Of a stretch of 64,000 nt of DNA, positions 11,801 to 22,460 are shown piece after piece. This DNA comes from Pomacea canaliculata (lineage: Eukaryota; Mollusca; Gastropoda; Architaenioglossa; Ampullariidae), in the NCBI RefSeq assembly GCF_003073045.1, contig NC_037598.1, forward strand, positions 10,099,543 to 10,163,542, in the 5' to 3' direction. Positions within the stretch are counted from its first letter, which is position 1, and each line of letters opens with the position of its first letter. Under the pieces are notes generated by a model. It was not told the DNA's origin, made no database searches, and saw nothing but the letters and a program-made list of their open reading frames with translations. Both the position numbers and the translations under genes were made by a program.

Positions 11801-14800
11801 TTCTCAATCATGATCTGACGGAAGAATAATCTAAACTGTTCTGCAGTGGGATTATGTAGATGCTCCCCTTTTCCCTGAAAGCAAGAAAAAAAAGTCTTCT
11901 AAGCAGTCTTGATTCAGTTTTTCTGTAAGAAGTAATGAAATACCATGATTTGTCTGAAGCTCATCAAAAAGCTCAAGCAGAGCCTGCACAGTCATCTTCC
12001 ACCCTGTCAGACAAGGTAGTGCATTGGATGAGGGTGTTTCAACAGTGTCCAACCATTGCAAAGTGTCACAGAGAAACTCTTTATGCCCAGATGCAAGCTA
12101 TGATCATCATTAGCCTTATGTGCCAGTTAGAGTGATCTCTCATGATAAATGTTAATTAAAAAATAAAATATGACAGAAAGAAAGGCCCATGATGGTAAAA
12201 TGTGGCTTAGTAATATATATTGGAATATATCATTATCTAATAATCATAAGTTATCAACCTTGAATGGTGGATTTGGAGTGGCGAAAAATGTGGGTACTGC
12301 ATTCCAGACAAGACTTTTTTGGGGGTTTGACAGTTGTACTGACTTTCCTCGAAATGATCCGAGCAAAGACAGTATCCTTTTCCATACACATCAGATGGTG
12401 TAAGATGGTCAAAATCTTTCCTTCTCGTAAAGTTCATCCATATTTTGCACCTGTTGTAATGATTTTTTCAATATATTAATAACAAATCTTTTTATAACAC
12501 CTCACCCCAGTGGCGAATGCCTTAAATGAAAATACTATAACAAATTTAAATAGGTTTGTAATCAGATAAGTGAGAATTCATCACACAGTTTCACAGTATA
12601 ATCAGTAAAGTCGTTTTAATAATCATAGAAATCGAGCAAACGTGTTATAGTAGACTGCTCTCAACTACAATACACTAATGGATCGTAATTTGAGAATAAA
12701 TTTTTAGCTTACCACTCTTCGTCCTTTGGGAAACTGTGGAAACGTTTTTCTTTTGAGGTTGATTTAAATCTGGCGTTCTGACAGTTAATTGCAGAACAAA
12801 ATTGCCCACCTTGCCTCAGACGATCGCCTTGTGTCATGTTGTTTCGTAGCATCCAATTACGAAAGATAACTCTAACCGACGAGTTTTCCCGCGGTCACGA
12901 GTGAACCCTCTCTACATCTAAGCTCTCTGGCCCCATTACAGAATCGCTTAATTCCTATTTCATTGGGGGAAAAAACACAAAATGACGGTAGCAAAAGTTT
13001 TTTTGACATGTTCTAGTAACATAATAACAGTTTAACCGACCCGATTTAATACCCGCTGTAATCTATTATTTACCAAAAGAAAAAAAGGCACGGTAAAATA
13101 TGATTATATATATATATCTCTGAGAGGGAGCGAGAAAACACTTCACTGCAGCAAACCCTTTTAGCTGCTGTCTGTAACAAAATACTTCATTTCTCTTTTT
13201 ATTTATTTTTTTATTCCTTTGTAATGCCTAAATTCTTGACAAGTTTTTGAGTGAATACATGACAACAATTATCAAGTTTGTAATAAACTCTCAGGCCTCC
13301 AGTCCCTCCGCTAAATTGACCCCCACTCTGGTCACAGACACCGTTGTATTTAGTAACATCTGATACGCTCCTCCACTTCAGACTGGAATCCGGGGCCTCT
13401 TAAAGGGAAAAGCAATGACATGGTGAACTAGGTCTAAGATTTCGGGCTGCAAAACATTTATTTAGCGAGACGCCTCAGCCACAACTCTCAACCGGAAGAA
13501 GGGGGCCCTGTTCTCTTGTCGAGTGACCTTAATGAAATCACTTGCTCAAGAGTTAACTTTCCATCTCTTATATGCGGTGGTCAAAATACTGCCATTTTGA
13601 GGTCATGTTGTAAAAGTTTGAACCAGAACTCATGTATAACATATTATGGACATTGGAGCTGTTAGAGCTATAAACCATCACTTGCCTGTCCATTTAAAGA
13701 CAGGAAGCAGGATGCTCGACGTCTTCCCTCTTCCTGTTTTACAAATAGGAAGTCGATTGCCTGTATCTCGTAGTTTCTGAAACCACTCCTACACTGACTC
13801 GCTGGAATGGTCATTATTCGATAATTAAAGCTTAGTAAAAGAGCAGGGCTTTGGGGTACTCTTTTATGTTAAAAAAACTAATTATTCAGAATAACTCTTA
13901 AGCTGAAAAACTTATCTACAACTTCGTGCTGTACTTGTCAAATATTTGAAGTGAGGCTAGAAAAGCACTTGAGTGTCTATTACGTATGAGACATAGACTT
14001 GCTTATCTTTCTGGTTAAAAATTGCAATGACTTCATTTTCTCGTTCAACCAGATCTGACTGATACCCCAACAACAGCAGTTCCAGAGACATCTACTGTCT
14101 CAGCAACATTGTTTCCAGAAACATCCTCTAGTCCAACAGAAACAGTTTCCGTAACATCTGCAAGGATAACAACAACAGTTCTGGAAACTGCTGGTCCAGA
14201 CACACTCTCGGTTCCAACAACATCTGCATTCTCTAGTCCAACGAAACCAACCTCAGAAACTGCCAGGCCAGCAACAACAGCTCCAGGCATCTCTGTTAAA
14301 CCAGCAGCGACAGCTTCAGAAACATATTTTGCCTCCAAAACAAATTTCCCAGAATCATCCACTATTTCAACAAATACAATTCCAGAAACATCTACTAAAA
14401 CAAGAACATTGCTTTTAGAAATATCATCTCATCCCACAACAATTGTGCCAGAAACATCTTCTCATCCAACAGCAGTCATATCGATAACAAAGGACACCGC
14501 ATCGACGCATGATGCCTCAACATCGACAGCAGGACCGAAGGGTGCGATGACTGAAAACTCGTCAACAATCACTCCACCACGTGGAAAGGATGTAGAAGCG
14601 TTAACCAGAAATGTGGCATCGTTTGTGACCGAAGATGTGAAAAATGTCACAGACACAGAAATATCAGAAAGAAAGCAGGAATCGATTCAGAGTGAAGCAT
14701 TTACACACGCCAAAGATGCAGACAGGGAAAGCCAGCAATCAGAAGTGACTGAAGCATTTACTCAGGTCAAAGACGTAGACAATTCAGCAGGGACTGAAAC

Positions 14801-15248
14801 ATTTTCACCTGTCGCCGACAAAGAATCTTCAACGGAAAAACAAACCTCATCTGTGAGTGAAACATCCTTGCTGATCGAAGACCCCAAAAACGCAACTGAA
14901 GCTCAACCCTTGTGGATGGCCGACGCAGATTCAGCTTGGCGTATGGACAAAGATCAAGGCAACCACACAAAGAGTGAGCAGCCATCACCGGAAACAGGAT
15001 CAACCAGCACGGCCTTCACAACCACGTCCACCTGGTTAGAAAGAAGTCAAGAGACTGTCCACGGAGAATCTGTCACGACCCCCAATGACAGCGAGACGGA
15101 AAAAGGTCAACAATGGCCTATTTACGCGGGCGTCGGGTCAGGGTCAGTAGCCGTTGCTATGGTGACGGCAGCCCGAATTGGGTATGGTCTGTGGCGACGA
15201 AAGATGACATTTATGAGTAATGATATAGAAATGCAAAAATTTACGTAA
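8837..15248 (+). CDS. VWA-domain mucin-like membrane protein (5' partial)
   Basis: Three exons join in frame: 8837-9129 (enters in phase 1, leaves in phase 0), 9726-10002 (leaves in phase 1) and 14053-15248 (TAA or equivalent stop at the end). Together they encode 587 residues plus a split first codon. Exons 1-2 form a von Willebrand factor A domain. The metal-ion-dependent adhesion site is complete: DSSYS after LVIVL, the Thr of PGTHTGKAL, and the Asp of ITDGES. The domain ends near ISCQ. Exon 3 is a stalk of about 350 residues dominated by Thr, Ser, Pro and Ala, so it is probably heavily O-glycosylated. The stalk becomes more acidic toward the membrane, with repeated EAFT.. blocks. A membrane-like segment (IYAGVGSGSVAVAMVTAA) then leads to WRRK and a short cytosolic tail. 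That segment is only weakly hydrophobic. VWA domains bind extracellular ligands through a divalent cation; the ligand here is unknown. The signal peptide exon is not identified. Intron 2 contains a P-like transposon. Confidence 0.8.
9280..9400. repeat. GT-rich imperfect microsatellite
   Basis: Imperfect TG-rich sequence inside intron 1 of the VWA gene, densest at about 9291-9308. Its minus-strand translation (Thr/His-rich) is an artefact of the repeat. Confidence 0.7.
10477..10515 (+). repeat. target duplication plus left terminal inverted repeat
   Basis: GGCCCCAT (10477-10484) followed by the left inverted repeat of the P-like element. The partner is at 12899-12936. Whether the element begins with the C at 10485 (as in Drosophila P, which begins CA) or with the A at 10486 cannot be decided, because the C/G pair can be assigned to either side. 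Confidence 0.9.
10485..12928 (-). mobile_element. P-element-like DNA transposon, internally deleted
   Basis: A 2444-bp insertion in intron 2 of the VWA gene. Terminal inverted repeats lie at 10486-10515 and 12899-12928: 30 bp with one mismatch, beginning AGAGAGCTTAGATG. Both ends are flanked by GGCCCCAT (10477-10484 and 12929-12936). This is an 8-bp target duplication, the size P elements make, and GC-rich as their preferred targets are. The element carries, on the minus strand, an N-terminal THAP domain and C-terminal P-transposase segments, but the centre is missing. A second short match, GATGCTACG, occurs at about 10574 and, inverted, at 12846, suggesting subterminal symmetry. The good preservation of repeats and target duplication suggests a fairly recent insertion. 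Confidence 0.92.
11259..12837 (-). pseudogene. THAP/P-element transposase, deleted
   Basis: Exon 1 runs 12837 down to 12713 (ATG at 12837, donor GTAAGC). Exon 2 starts at 12450. Joined in phase 2 they form a full THAP zinc-finger DNA-binding domain: FCSAINC, then RFHSFPKDEE, W, FTRRKDFDHL, and LCSDHFEESQYNC. The C2CH ligands and the FHSFP and CSDHF blocks are present. After a stop near 12237 the coding resumes at 12061-11852 with LTGWKMTVQALLELFDEL and LLTEKLNQDCLEDFF, the conserved 'T-x-RLNQD-x-LENFF' region of P/THAP9 transposases. It continues at 11880-11530 with NPTAEQFRLFFRQI after a one-base slip in a run of eight T. A C-terminal remnant lies at 11453-11259. The catalytic RNase-H-like core is absent, so this copy cannot encode an active transposase, though the THAP part alone could still be expressed as a DNA-binding repressor. 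Confidence 0.82.
12899..12936 (-). repeat. right terminal inverted repeat plus target duplication
   Basis: Inverted copy of 10486-10515 with a single mismatch, followed by the second GGCCCCAT (12929-12936). Confidence 0.9.
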
Positions 15249-15298
15249 GAAATAATCTGTTGGAGGGCCTTTACCACCGCGCTTGCCTAATATACGGA

Positions 15299-15304
15299 AA
15301 TAAA
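15299..15304 (+). promoter_or_regulatory. polyadenylation signal of the VWA gene
   Basis: AATAAA 51 bases after the end of the coding sequence, properly placed for a short 3' UTR. Confidence 0.5.
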
Positions 15305-16039
15305 TAACTTGCTCAGAGAACAGTGGTTGCAGACGATTATCTGAAAGTTTACCTGCTCATATACATAATATCTACTTTAAGATGGTTAAAAATGGTTACA
15401 GCTGTATCGGATACAGAAATATAAACAGCAAACATCAGCTAGAGAGACGTGCCTGACGGCTTTACGAATGGCTTCTTCAAGCACATTTATACTGATCACA
15501 GTTTCGCCATTTTGGCTGTGACAATCACCTCTGGCTGTGACTGATGTGCTGCTGCAGTTTTTTTGGCAATTGTTTCTAGCGAACACATGGGTTGTGATAA
15601 CATTATTATCTTGCCAAGCTGTGGAACATGATACAAGCATGTCCGTCTCATGTATATTGAAAGTCGTGCTTGTTAAGATCATGAAGAAGTGTGTATGAGT
15701 GCCTGTAATTAGTGATTTCATGGCTGTGCATCTACATAATGCTCAGTTATGTATAGATTATTGTTTTTTTTTTCTAAAATCCTTGTATATATTATTCTGA
15801 TAACACTATATTTTCCAAGATCTGGTATTTATATCAAGCGGTATCCCCGATACATCAGGGTATTGCTTGACAGATTTTACTTAGTCTTCATATTAGAAAC
15901 TTTGACGAAACTGTCATACTACTATTGCTATTACTGATACTACTATGTCAAAATGTTGACAGCACTTTTAGCCTTAGTGGCTTGCATGTTACTATGCTGA
16001 AGATTTTTACAAAAGCTATTTTTTAAAGTAGGACTGAAA
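15305..16039. other. intergenic DNA with an unrecognised minus-strand frame
   Basis: A minus-strand open frame of 111 codons lies at 15386-15721. It has eight Cys and a few Asn-X-Ser/Thr, but no signal peptide, splice context or recognisable domain. It is more likely chance than a gene. Nothing else was seen. Confidence 0.4.
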
Positions 16040-16915
16040 CTACTCTAATTAAAGTGACCACCGACATATTATCTGCCTTTGACAATGGTTATGCTTCTGA
16101 TTTTACTGGACCTGTCTGGTCCATTTGACACCATGAACCACTCTCTGCTCCTTCATCCCAGTTCTGTTTATTTTGTATATGAAGCCCCTTTCATCTTGCA
16201 TCCAGATTGACAAGGTTTCTCATCAATCATACCGATGACACGTAACTTAACTCCTCCATTCCACCGGCTGAGTCAACGAAACTATGGAACTCTCTGCTTT
16301 CCATATTTTCCACCTACCCACTATTGAATTAATTAAATGTTCATGACTCTTTCCTTCATCCCACACAATGCTAGTCCTTTTTCACACCCTTTCCTCCTTT
16401 TCTGCTTCTTTCTACTTCCTTGCTCGTCTTTCTTTTGCAAAATCCTGATACTTACTCTCAGTCCTTGTTACTTGGATCCTCCTTACGTTTTTTTTTATTT
16501 GTTTTATATTAATCTTCAGTACTGTTGTTTATCATTTCCGTAGTTCATATATTGTTTGTTTGTTCTTCTGTCCCTCGGATGTTTCCCATGTCTCGTTCTT
16601 GTTCTTAAGTCCTAAGAGCATGCTCCATAATTTCTCATACGAGTGTGAATATTCGCTATATAAATTTTGCATTTATTGTTATTATTAAATAAAAGTATTG
16701 GTGCACCGCAGCTGCCACTGTCTGACTTGCACCTTCATGCAGTCAGAAAAATATCACATAACATCACTTCAGACCAAACACACCCTCTCCATCCCAACTG
16801 TCCGCTGTTGCCCTCGGGCAGGCGCTACAAAGGGCCACGTGGGCAAGAAACTGTCTACCAGAGGTCCTTCCTGCCAGCAGCCATCACCATCCTAAGTAAA
16901 AGGCACAAGGATTGT
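16040..16915 (+). mobile_element. CR1/L2-like LINE fragments
   Basis: Around 16050-16145 the plus strand reads VTTDILSAFDNGY and, after a frame change, LLILLDLSGPFDTMNHSLLL, a clear match to the reverse transcriptase motif 'LLDLSAAFDTVDH'. Further decayed sequence near 16225-16270 fits the 'YADDTQL' box. A second block at 16700-16900 reads HPLHPNCPLLPSGRRYK..RSFLPAAITIL, typical of the C-terminal tail of such LINEs. The blocks are separated by unrelated-looking, T-rich DNA and are badly decayed. They may be one deleted copy or two copies. Confidence 0.75.
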
Positions 16916-19193
16916 AATCCTATTTTCTATTACCTGGCATCTTTCTTTGAGGTTCATGTGTATGTGTGAGGGGGTGTAGGAGTGCGTGTGTGTGTTGAAT
17001 GTCGTGTATGGGTATTATGTCTGCACGTTATGTTTACATATATAATATATATATACACACACTGTATAATATGTTGCATGTGTGTAACGATGTGTGAACC
17101 AAATAAAAATTGCCGTTTTGCTTGTACAGACATTAAAGATTGATTTGAACTATTTTATATCGGCTTGCGACGCTTTTTTGTCAAAATTGTTTGAAAAATT
17201 GAATGTATTTACATGCTTTATACTTCTTGTATTCTTTTAAGATGTTCTTATGATATTTTTAAGATTAAAAGTTTCGATAATATCCACGTCTTGAGACTGC
17301 TTTATTGTTGCATATGGATTGTCTTAAACATCTACACAAATGATTGCATGCTTGAAAAGGAACATGAGCGTGTGCGGGACGAGATTTAAAAAAAAAAAAC
17401 AACTTACAAGTTGCAAGTGATTCAGAAGTGATCTGTTATCCCGAGTGATAATTTTTTAAGTTAATTTTTTTTTTTTTTTTGCATTTACGCGTGTGTAGGT
17501 GAAAGTGTGTCAATAGGTGAAGAGAAAAAAAGGAGAGAGATGGATAGAGAGGAGAGAAAGAGTGCATTTGCGTGGGAGAGGTCGTGAAAGTGCATAAGTA
17601 GGCATTTTTTATTTGAAAGGATTGATGGCTGCTTAATCAGACTTTAAAGGCCTAGTGGGACTCAATGCTTATCAGTGCGTGAGACTATTTTCCCAGGCGA
17701 ATAGTCATCTTCCGTTCTTGGGATACACGACTGACACCATTACCACACACAAAGTCATACCTGTGATGCCAGGTTTGTACACCGATATGATCCAATCTAG
17801 CCTTCCTGACTGAAACAATCAAAACACTTTCGCTAGGCAACATAAACTTATATATGTGCAACTCTGAAGTTTATGTCATTGACCTGTTACAGTGAAATTT
17901 CATGTTTATAGACGTACATCTGAATAATGGGATTTACTTAGAGAAATGACACTATACCCAGTAAATAAATGCACTAAACTAGACTTTAATTTCCCCAACA
18001 CAATACCATGCAACCGTCTACTTCTGTAAATAAGAGATTATCTTGTCTAATAATCCACGTCGTGTATGAGCTTTCTTTACACAGCCTCTCACCTCCTCCT
18101 CTTCCTTTTCTCTGTCTGCACTTCTCTCTCCTCTTCCATTTTCTTAAAGCACTCGTCCGTGACATTCTTTGTGTCTGGGTCTGTCAAATCACTGTTTGAG
18201 ACAAAGCAGACCACGCACCAAATAGATGATTCTAAATGGAGATAACCCCGCTTCTTGTTGTCCTTCCTGACGAGCTTATCGTTCTGTGTACGATGATGTC
18301 TGAAGAAGCTACACGATTTTATTATTACCTGGCTGGAGAGTCCTTGACTGTTAATATCATCGCCACGAAAACTACGTCACGTGTCTTCTGCAAGATAAAG
18401 TTTCTAAGGTCTGTAAGTACTGTAACTGTAAACTTGAACTGTCTTAACCACATAACTCGGGTAGGGCAGCCACGCAGTAGAGGTTGAACTCACCGAGCGT
18501 GCGAAAAAATGAGGTTACCCAGTCTCGGGTACTTGTACCTGAATGTTCTTCTATGCCTGAGTCACATTTTAAACTCTAAAGGCCAGTATGTGTAACATGT
18601 TTGTGAAAACATCGGCTCAGAAAACTGACCCTACCACCTGACGAGGTCACGAAAGGGTGAACAAAGGGTGAACTTAATAATAAAAAAAAAGTTGAGTAGA
18701 AAGCTAATCTCTTGAATATTCATCGTTCTTCGTTGTTTTTTTTTTTTTTTTTTTTTTTGTTTCGCTGTCAGTCACACTGTGGTTGTCTACAGTTTCAAAG
18801 AACACAGTTCGCCTGCGACCTATTTGTCCCATCTCTCAAGTTTCATTGCATGTGGGATCTGCTTACAGGGCTAGCTGTCGTGATATATAGTTGGTGGGTG
18901 GGCGCAAAACACGAATTCCCTCACCCCAATCCACCCTCGACTGAGGTTTCTTTGTTGCTTGTGAGCTCCATTGCGACACTGTGTAACACAATATTGTACG
19001 ATACTTGAATCAGGGCCTCAACCTTCGCAAGAACACTTGTCGTAACACGCTGCACAGGACACACACATAGCAAGTAGGACATCCTCTCGACTCGAGTGCT
19101 GTAAGGCCTGGTTCAGCTTCCAGCTATAAATGTGATTTGATTGGAAATCAGAAAAAATACCGCAGGTACGATTCGTCACGGGAGAGTTCAATA
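16916..19193. other. intergenic DNA upstream of the sulfatase
   Basis: No exon was recognised. There is a TG/TA microsatellite around 16980-17060, A and T runs near 17389-17398 and 17466-17480, a GA-rich patch at 17520-17560 and a T run at 18737-18758. The sulfatase promoter should lie toward the end, but I saw no convincing TATA box. Confidence 0.5.
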
Positions 19194-22100
19194 ATGGAGA
19201 CGCAAGAAAGCGATTCAAGTCTTGGAGCTAAAACAACTCTGTGCAGGTGGGCGATGCTTTTGGTTGTCTTGGCAACCCTTTTAGGGCCGGCATCTGGGAA
19301 TTCGCCGGGGAAAAGAGACACGCCGAACTTTCTGTTTTTTCTTGCCGATGACCTGGGCTACGGTGACCTGGGTACCTTCGGTAACAACACCATGCCCACC
19401 CCACACCTGGACAGACTGGCAGGTGAGGGTGTGAAGCTGACGCACAACATTGCGGCCGAGACGGTGTGTACACCCAGCAGAGCGGCCTTCTTGACTGGGA
19501 GGTATCCGATCAGATCAGGTGAGAACTCACAGGTAACGCGAGACAGTTTGGTTATCTTGCAAAGATAAAGGCAGTATGGAAGACAATTCATACTTTTATC
19601 TTATAAACTCTGTATTTCATGGAATAACAAAAATAAAGCGTACTATGAATACGTGAAGAACGATAACACTTTATTTATCCCAGAGGGCAATTTGAAGATG
19701 AGAGATAATGCTCAACAAGTAGTCAATAATCAGATTCTGTTTCGACCAGGGATGGCCGCTGCTCACCCTATGCGAGTATTCACATCCACATTTAGTGCGG
19801 GAGGGTTGCCAGTCAGCGAGGTGACGTTTGCCGAGCTGGCCAGACAGGTGGGCTACAGGACAGCCTTCTTGGGTACGCTTGGATCCAAACACATATCATT
19901 CGTTATCATTCCCCCTTATCTATTCTCACCCACTGTCCCCTATTCTCAAGAGCACACTTATAATGTGCATTTGCTGATGATTCGACAGAAATACCAAGAT
20001 TTATCAATTTTCTTTTTACTAGCTTTCTAAATCCTTCCAAATTATAAATCTTTTTTGTCGTTTTTGTTGAAACTTCACCTTCCTCCGTGAAAATTTGCGA
20101 GAAAGGAAGTGCTGACGACGCTTTTTTTTAGGCAAATGGCATTTGGGTTGGAGTCTGGACAGGTCAGACCCGGACCATCCTCATCCGTTGAACCATGGCT
20201 TCCAGTATTTCTATGGCGTCCCCTTGACCAACGCTAAAGACTTCGGCGACCACAATGAGCGCATGTACCTGCTCATGAACCCGAATTTGAAATCCACGCT
20301 CCTGACGACCTTCGCCGTGGTAGCGGCAGTTGCAGGGTGGCTTTGCTACTTTAATTTTATCAGAAAAGGTCACACTGTCCTGATTATGTTCCTGGCGGGA
20401 CTTGTGTGTGGCGTGCCATACTGGCTTGTCAACAACATGAAGCTGCTGAATTCCTTTATGTATCGGTGAGTAGTCTTTTTTTTTTAAAAGTTTGTGAACC
20501 TAGACGATATTGTTTTGATAGCCGGTTTCACGAAATGGAAACGTGAGACAAAATATTTATAAACCGTTTCAAGCAGCCTGACTTAATTGTTACTGATATG
20601 TATGCGCTGATAGCATATTTTTTGCCGTGACATAAAAATAATAAAATCAAATAAAGAGGCGAGATGACAAATAAATGGACCTGACCAATATTATGATCAC
20701 CTCTCAATCGCGACTAAAATCATGGCAAGATATCAGAATTTAGTATAAAATCCTTGCTCTATATTTCAAACAGTTTTCACTTTAATTACCTCATTTAAAG
20801 GCATTACTTCTCGATTTTACACCCATCTAACGAATATATATATATTTACACATTTAAATGTGAAGTATTCAGCTAAGCTTGGCTTGTCCTAGTGACATGA
20901 CAAGTGCGAAATGACTGGCTTTGTCACCTGATATATCAGCTTTGACTCAGGAACTACGAGATGGTGGAACAGCCGATCCACCTCCCGTCGGTAACGAGGA
21001 AGCTGGTGGCTGAGAGCGAGCGGTTCGTAAGAGCGAGCCACGAGGCCGGCCAGCCCTTCCTGCTCGTAGTGTCCTGGCTGCACGTGCAGGCTGCCATTGC
21101 AACGGCCCCAGAGTTCAGAGGTCGCTCACGGTACGGCCCTTACGGGGACGCCGTGATGGAGATGGACTGGGGCGTGGGACGGGTGGTGGAGGTGCTGGAC
21201 AGATTAGGGCTGTCACGTGACACGTTCGTCTACTTCGCGTCTGATCACGGGGGAAACGTCAACTTCACTGACTGGATGGGTAGACAGGTCGGAGGTTACA
21301 ATTGGCCATTTAGAGGTAAGAGCAGGAACATTAAAACTTTGAAGAAAAGTGAACCCTGCATGTCCAACATTCAGTGATCTGTATTTCTAACTTGATCCAA
21401 ACTTACACGAACCTGCAGTAAAACAAAAGATTTTATAGAAAAAAAAAATACTTATTTCACGAAAATTTATACTTTTAAAAAGAATGCAAGTTCTAACGTT
21501 ATTTACGATATTACGATATTGAAATATCTAAAGGTAAAGGAGGAAGGTAAAGTAATATCTGTTAAGACATTAAAATATTACCAAATATTTGTTGTATCTA
21601 CCCGCTTATACATTCAGGAACTAAAGGTCAGGGGTCACCAGAGGGAGCTTTCCGGGTGCCTGGTATTGTCCGCTGGCCGGCGCGTATTCCCGCAGGCCAG
21701 GTCATCGACGAACCGGTCAGTCTGATGGACATCGCGCCCACCATCGCTGACCTGCTGCACGTGCCGTTGCCAAGCGACCGCGTCATGGACGGCAAGAGTT
21801 TGGTGCCCTTGTTGACAGGAGAGACAGAGACCTCGGCCCACGAGTTCCTCTTCCACTACTGTCAGGATGAGGTCCACGCCGTCAGATACAGACCCAGGAC
21901 AGGTAGCAAGACTATGAATATATTTCTAAATACACTTATAACTGAAGCTATATAATAAATTTCAAGCAAATCCAATCTATCTTATTTCAGGCAACACTGT
22001 ATGGAAGCTGTCACTACGAGAACCTAGAACTTTCAACCCTGAATTGTTTGATAACTTCTGTGCTGACGTCATTCACCTTGACCCTCCACGTCTCTACGAC

Positions 22101-22325
22101 ATCACCTCTGACCCCGCGGAAAGCACTCCCCTCAATTCTAGCCAATACCCGGGAGTGACTAACACAATGTTGTTTGCTCTAGCTGACCACAAACAGAGCA
22201 TTGTCGCCGTGCCCAACCAGTTCACATTGGCCAAGATTGTGTGGATACCATGGAAACAGGATTGTTGCAACTTTCCAGCCTGCTCTTGCGAGGACGAACT
22301 GTTTCAAGGAATGTTTCTTGACTGA
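19194..22325 (+). CDS. steroid-sulfatase-type sulfatase, complete
   Basis: Six exons join in frame with GT..AG introns: 19194-19518, 19750-19872, 20132-20465, 20951-21315, 21618-21902 and 21991-22325. They encode 588 residues; human steroid sulfatase has 583. The start is the ATG at 19194, with A at -3 and G at +4, followed by a signal-like stretch ([15 protein letters not shown]). Sulfatase hallmarks are present: [11 protein letters not shown] (calcium-binding aspartates), [18 protein letters not shown] (the Cys converted to formylglycine), GKWHLG, and SDHGG. Exon 3 carries [16 protein letters not shown] and then two hydrophobic helices ending in NSFMYRNYEM. This hairpin anchors the steroid sulfatase/arylsulfatase C-D-E group in the ER membrane. 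The C-terminal FLFHYC and PWKQDCC..CSCEDE agree with the same group. The enzyme should hydrolyse sulfate esters in the ER or secretory lumen after activation by the formylglycine-generating enzyme. The substrate, whether steroid or other aryl sulfate, is not readable from sequence. Confidence 0.93.
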
Positions 22326-22454
22326 TCGTTGAACAAATTAGTTAAGCAGAGCATCACATTTTTATACATTTTCTCGCTGCATATTATTTTCGCGTGAACG
22401 CCGCAGGAGATTCTAAGAAAGAATATTCTTCATTAGCCTCTTTAATTTGAGTTC

Positions 22455-22460
22455 AATAAA
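22455..22460 (+). promoter_or_regulatory. polyadenylation signal of the sulfatase gene
   Basis: AATAAA 130 bases after the stop codon, consistent with a short 3' UTR. Confidence 0.55.

Noticed and set aside
10485-12928. Considered that the THAP exons belong to a host gene
   Set aside because: They lie wholly between matched inverted repeats with a target duplication, next to P-transposase sequence.
14045-14362. Val/Ala-rich minus-strand frame of 105 codons
   Set aside because: Antisense shadow of the Thr/Ser-rich stalk exon.
15386-15721. 111-codon minus-strand frame with many Cys
   Set aside because: No signal peptide, splice sites or recognisable domain; likely chance.
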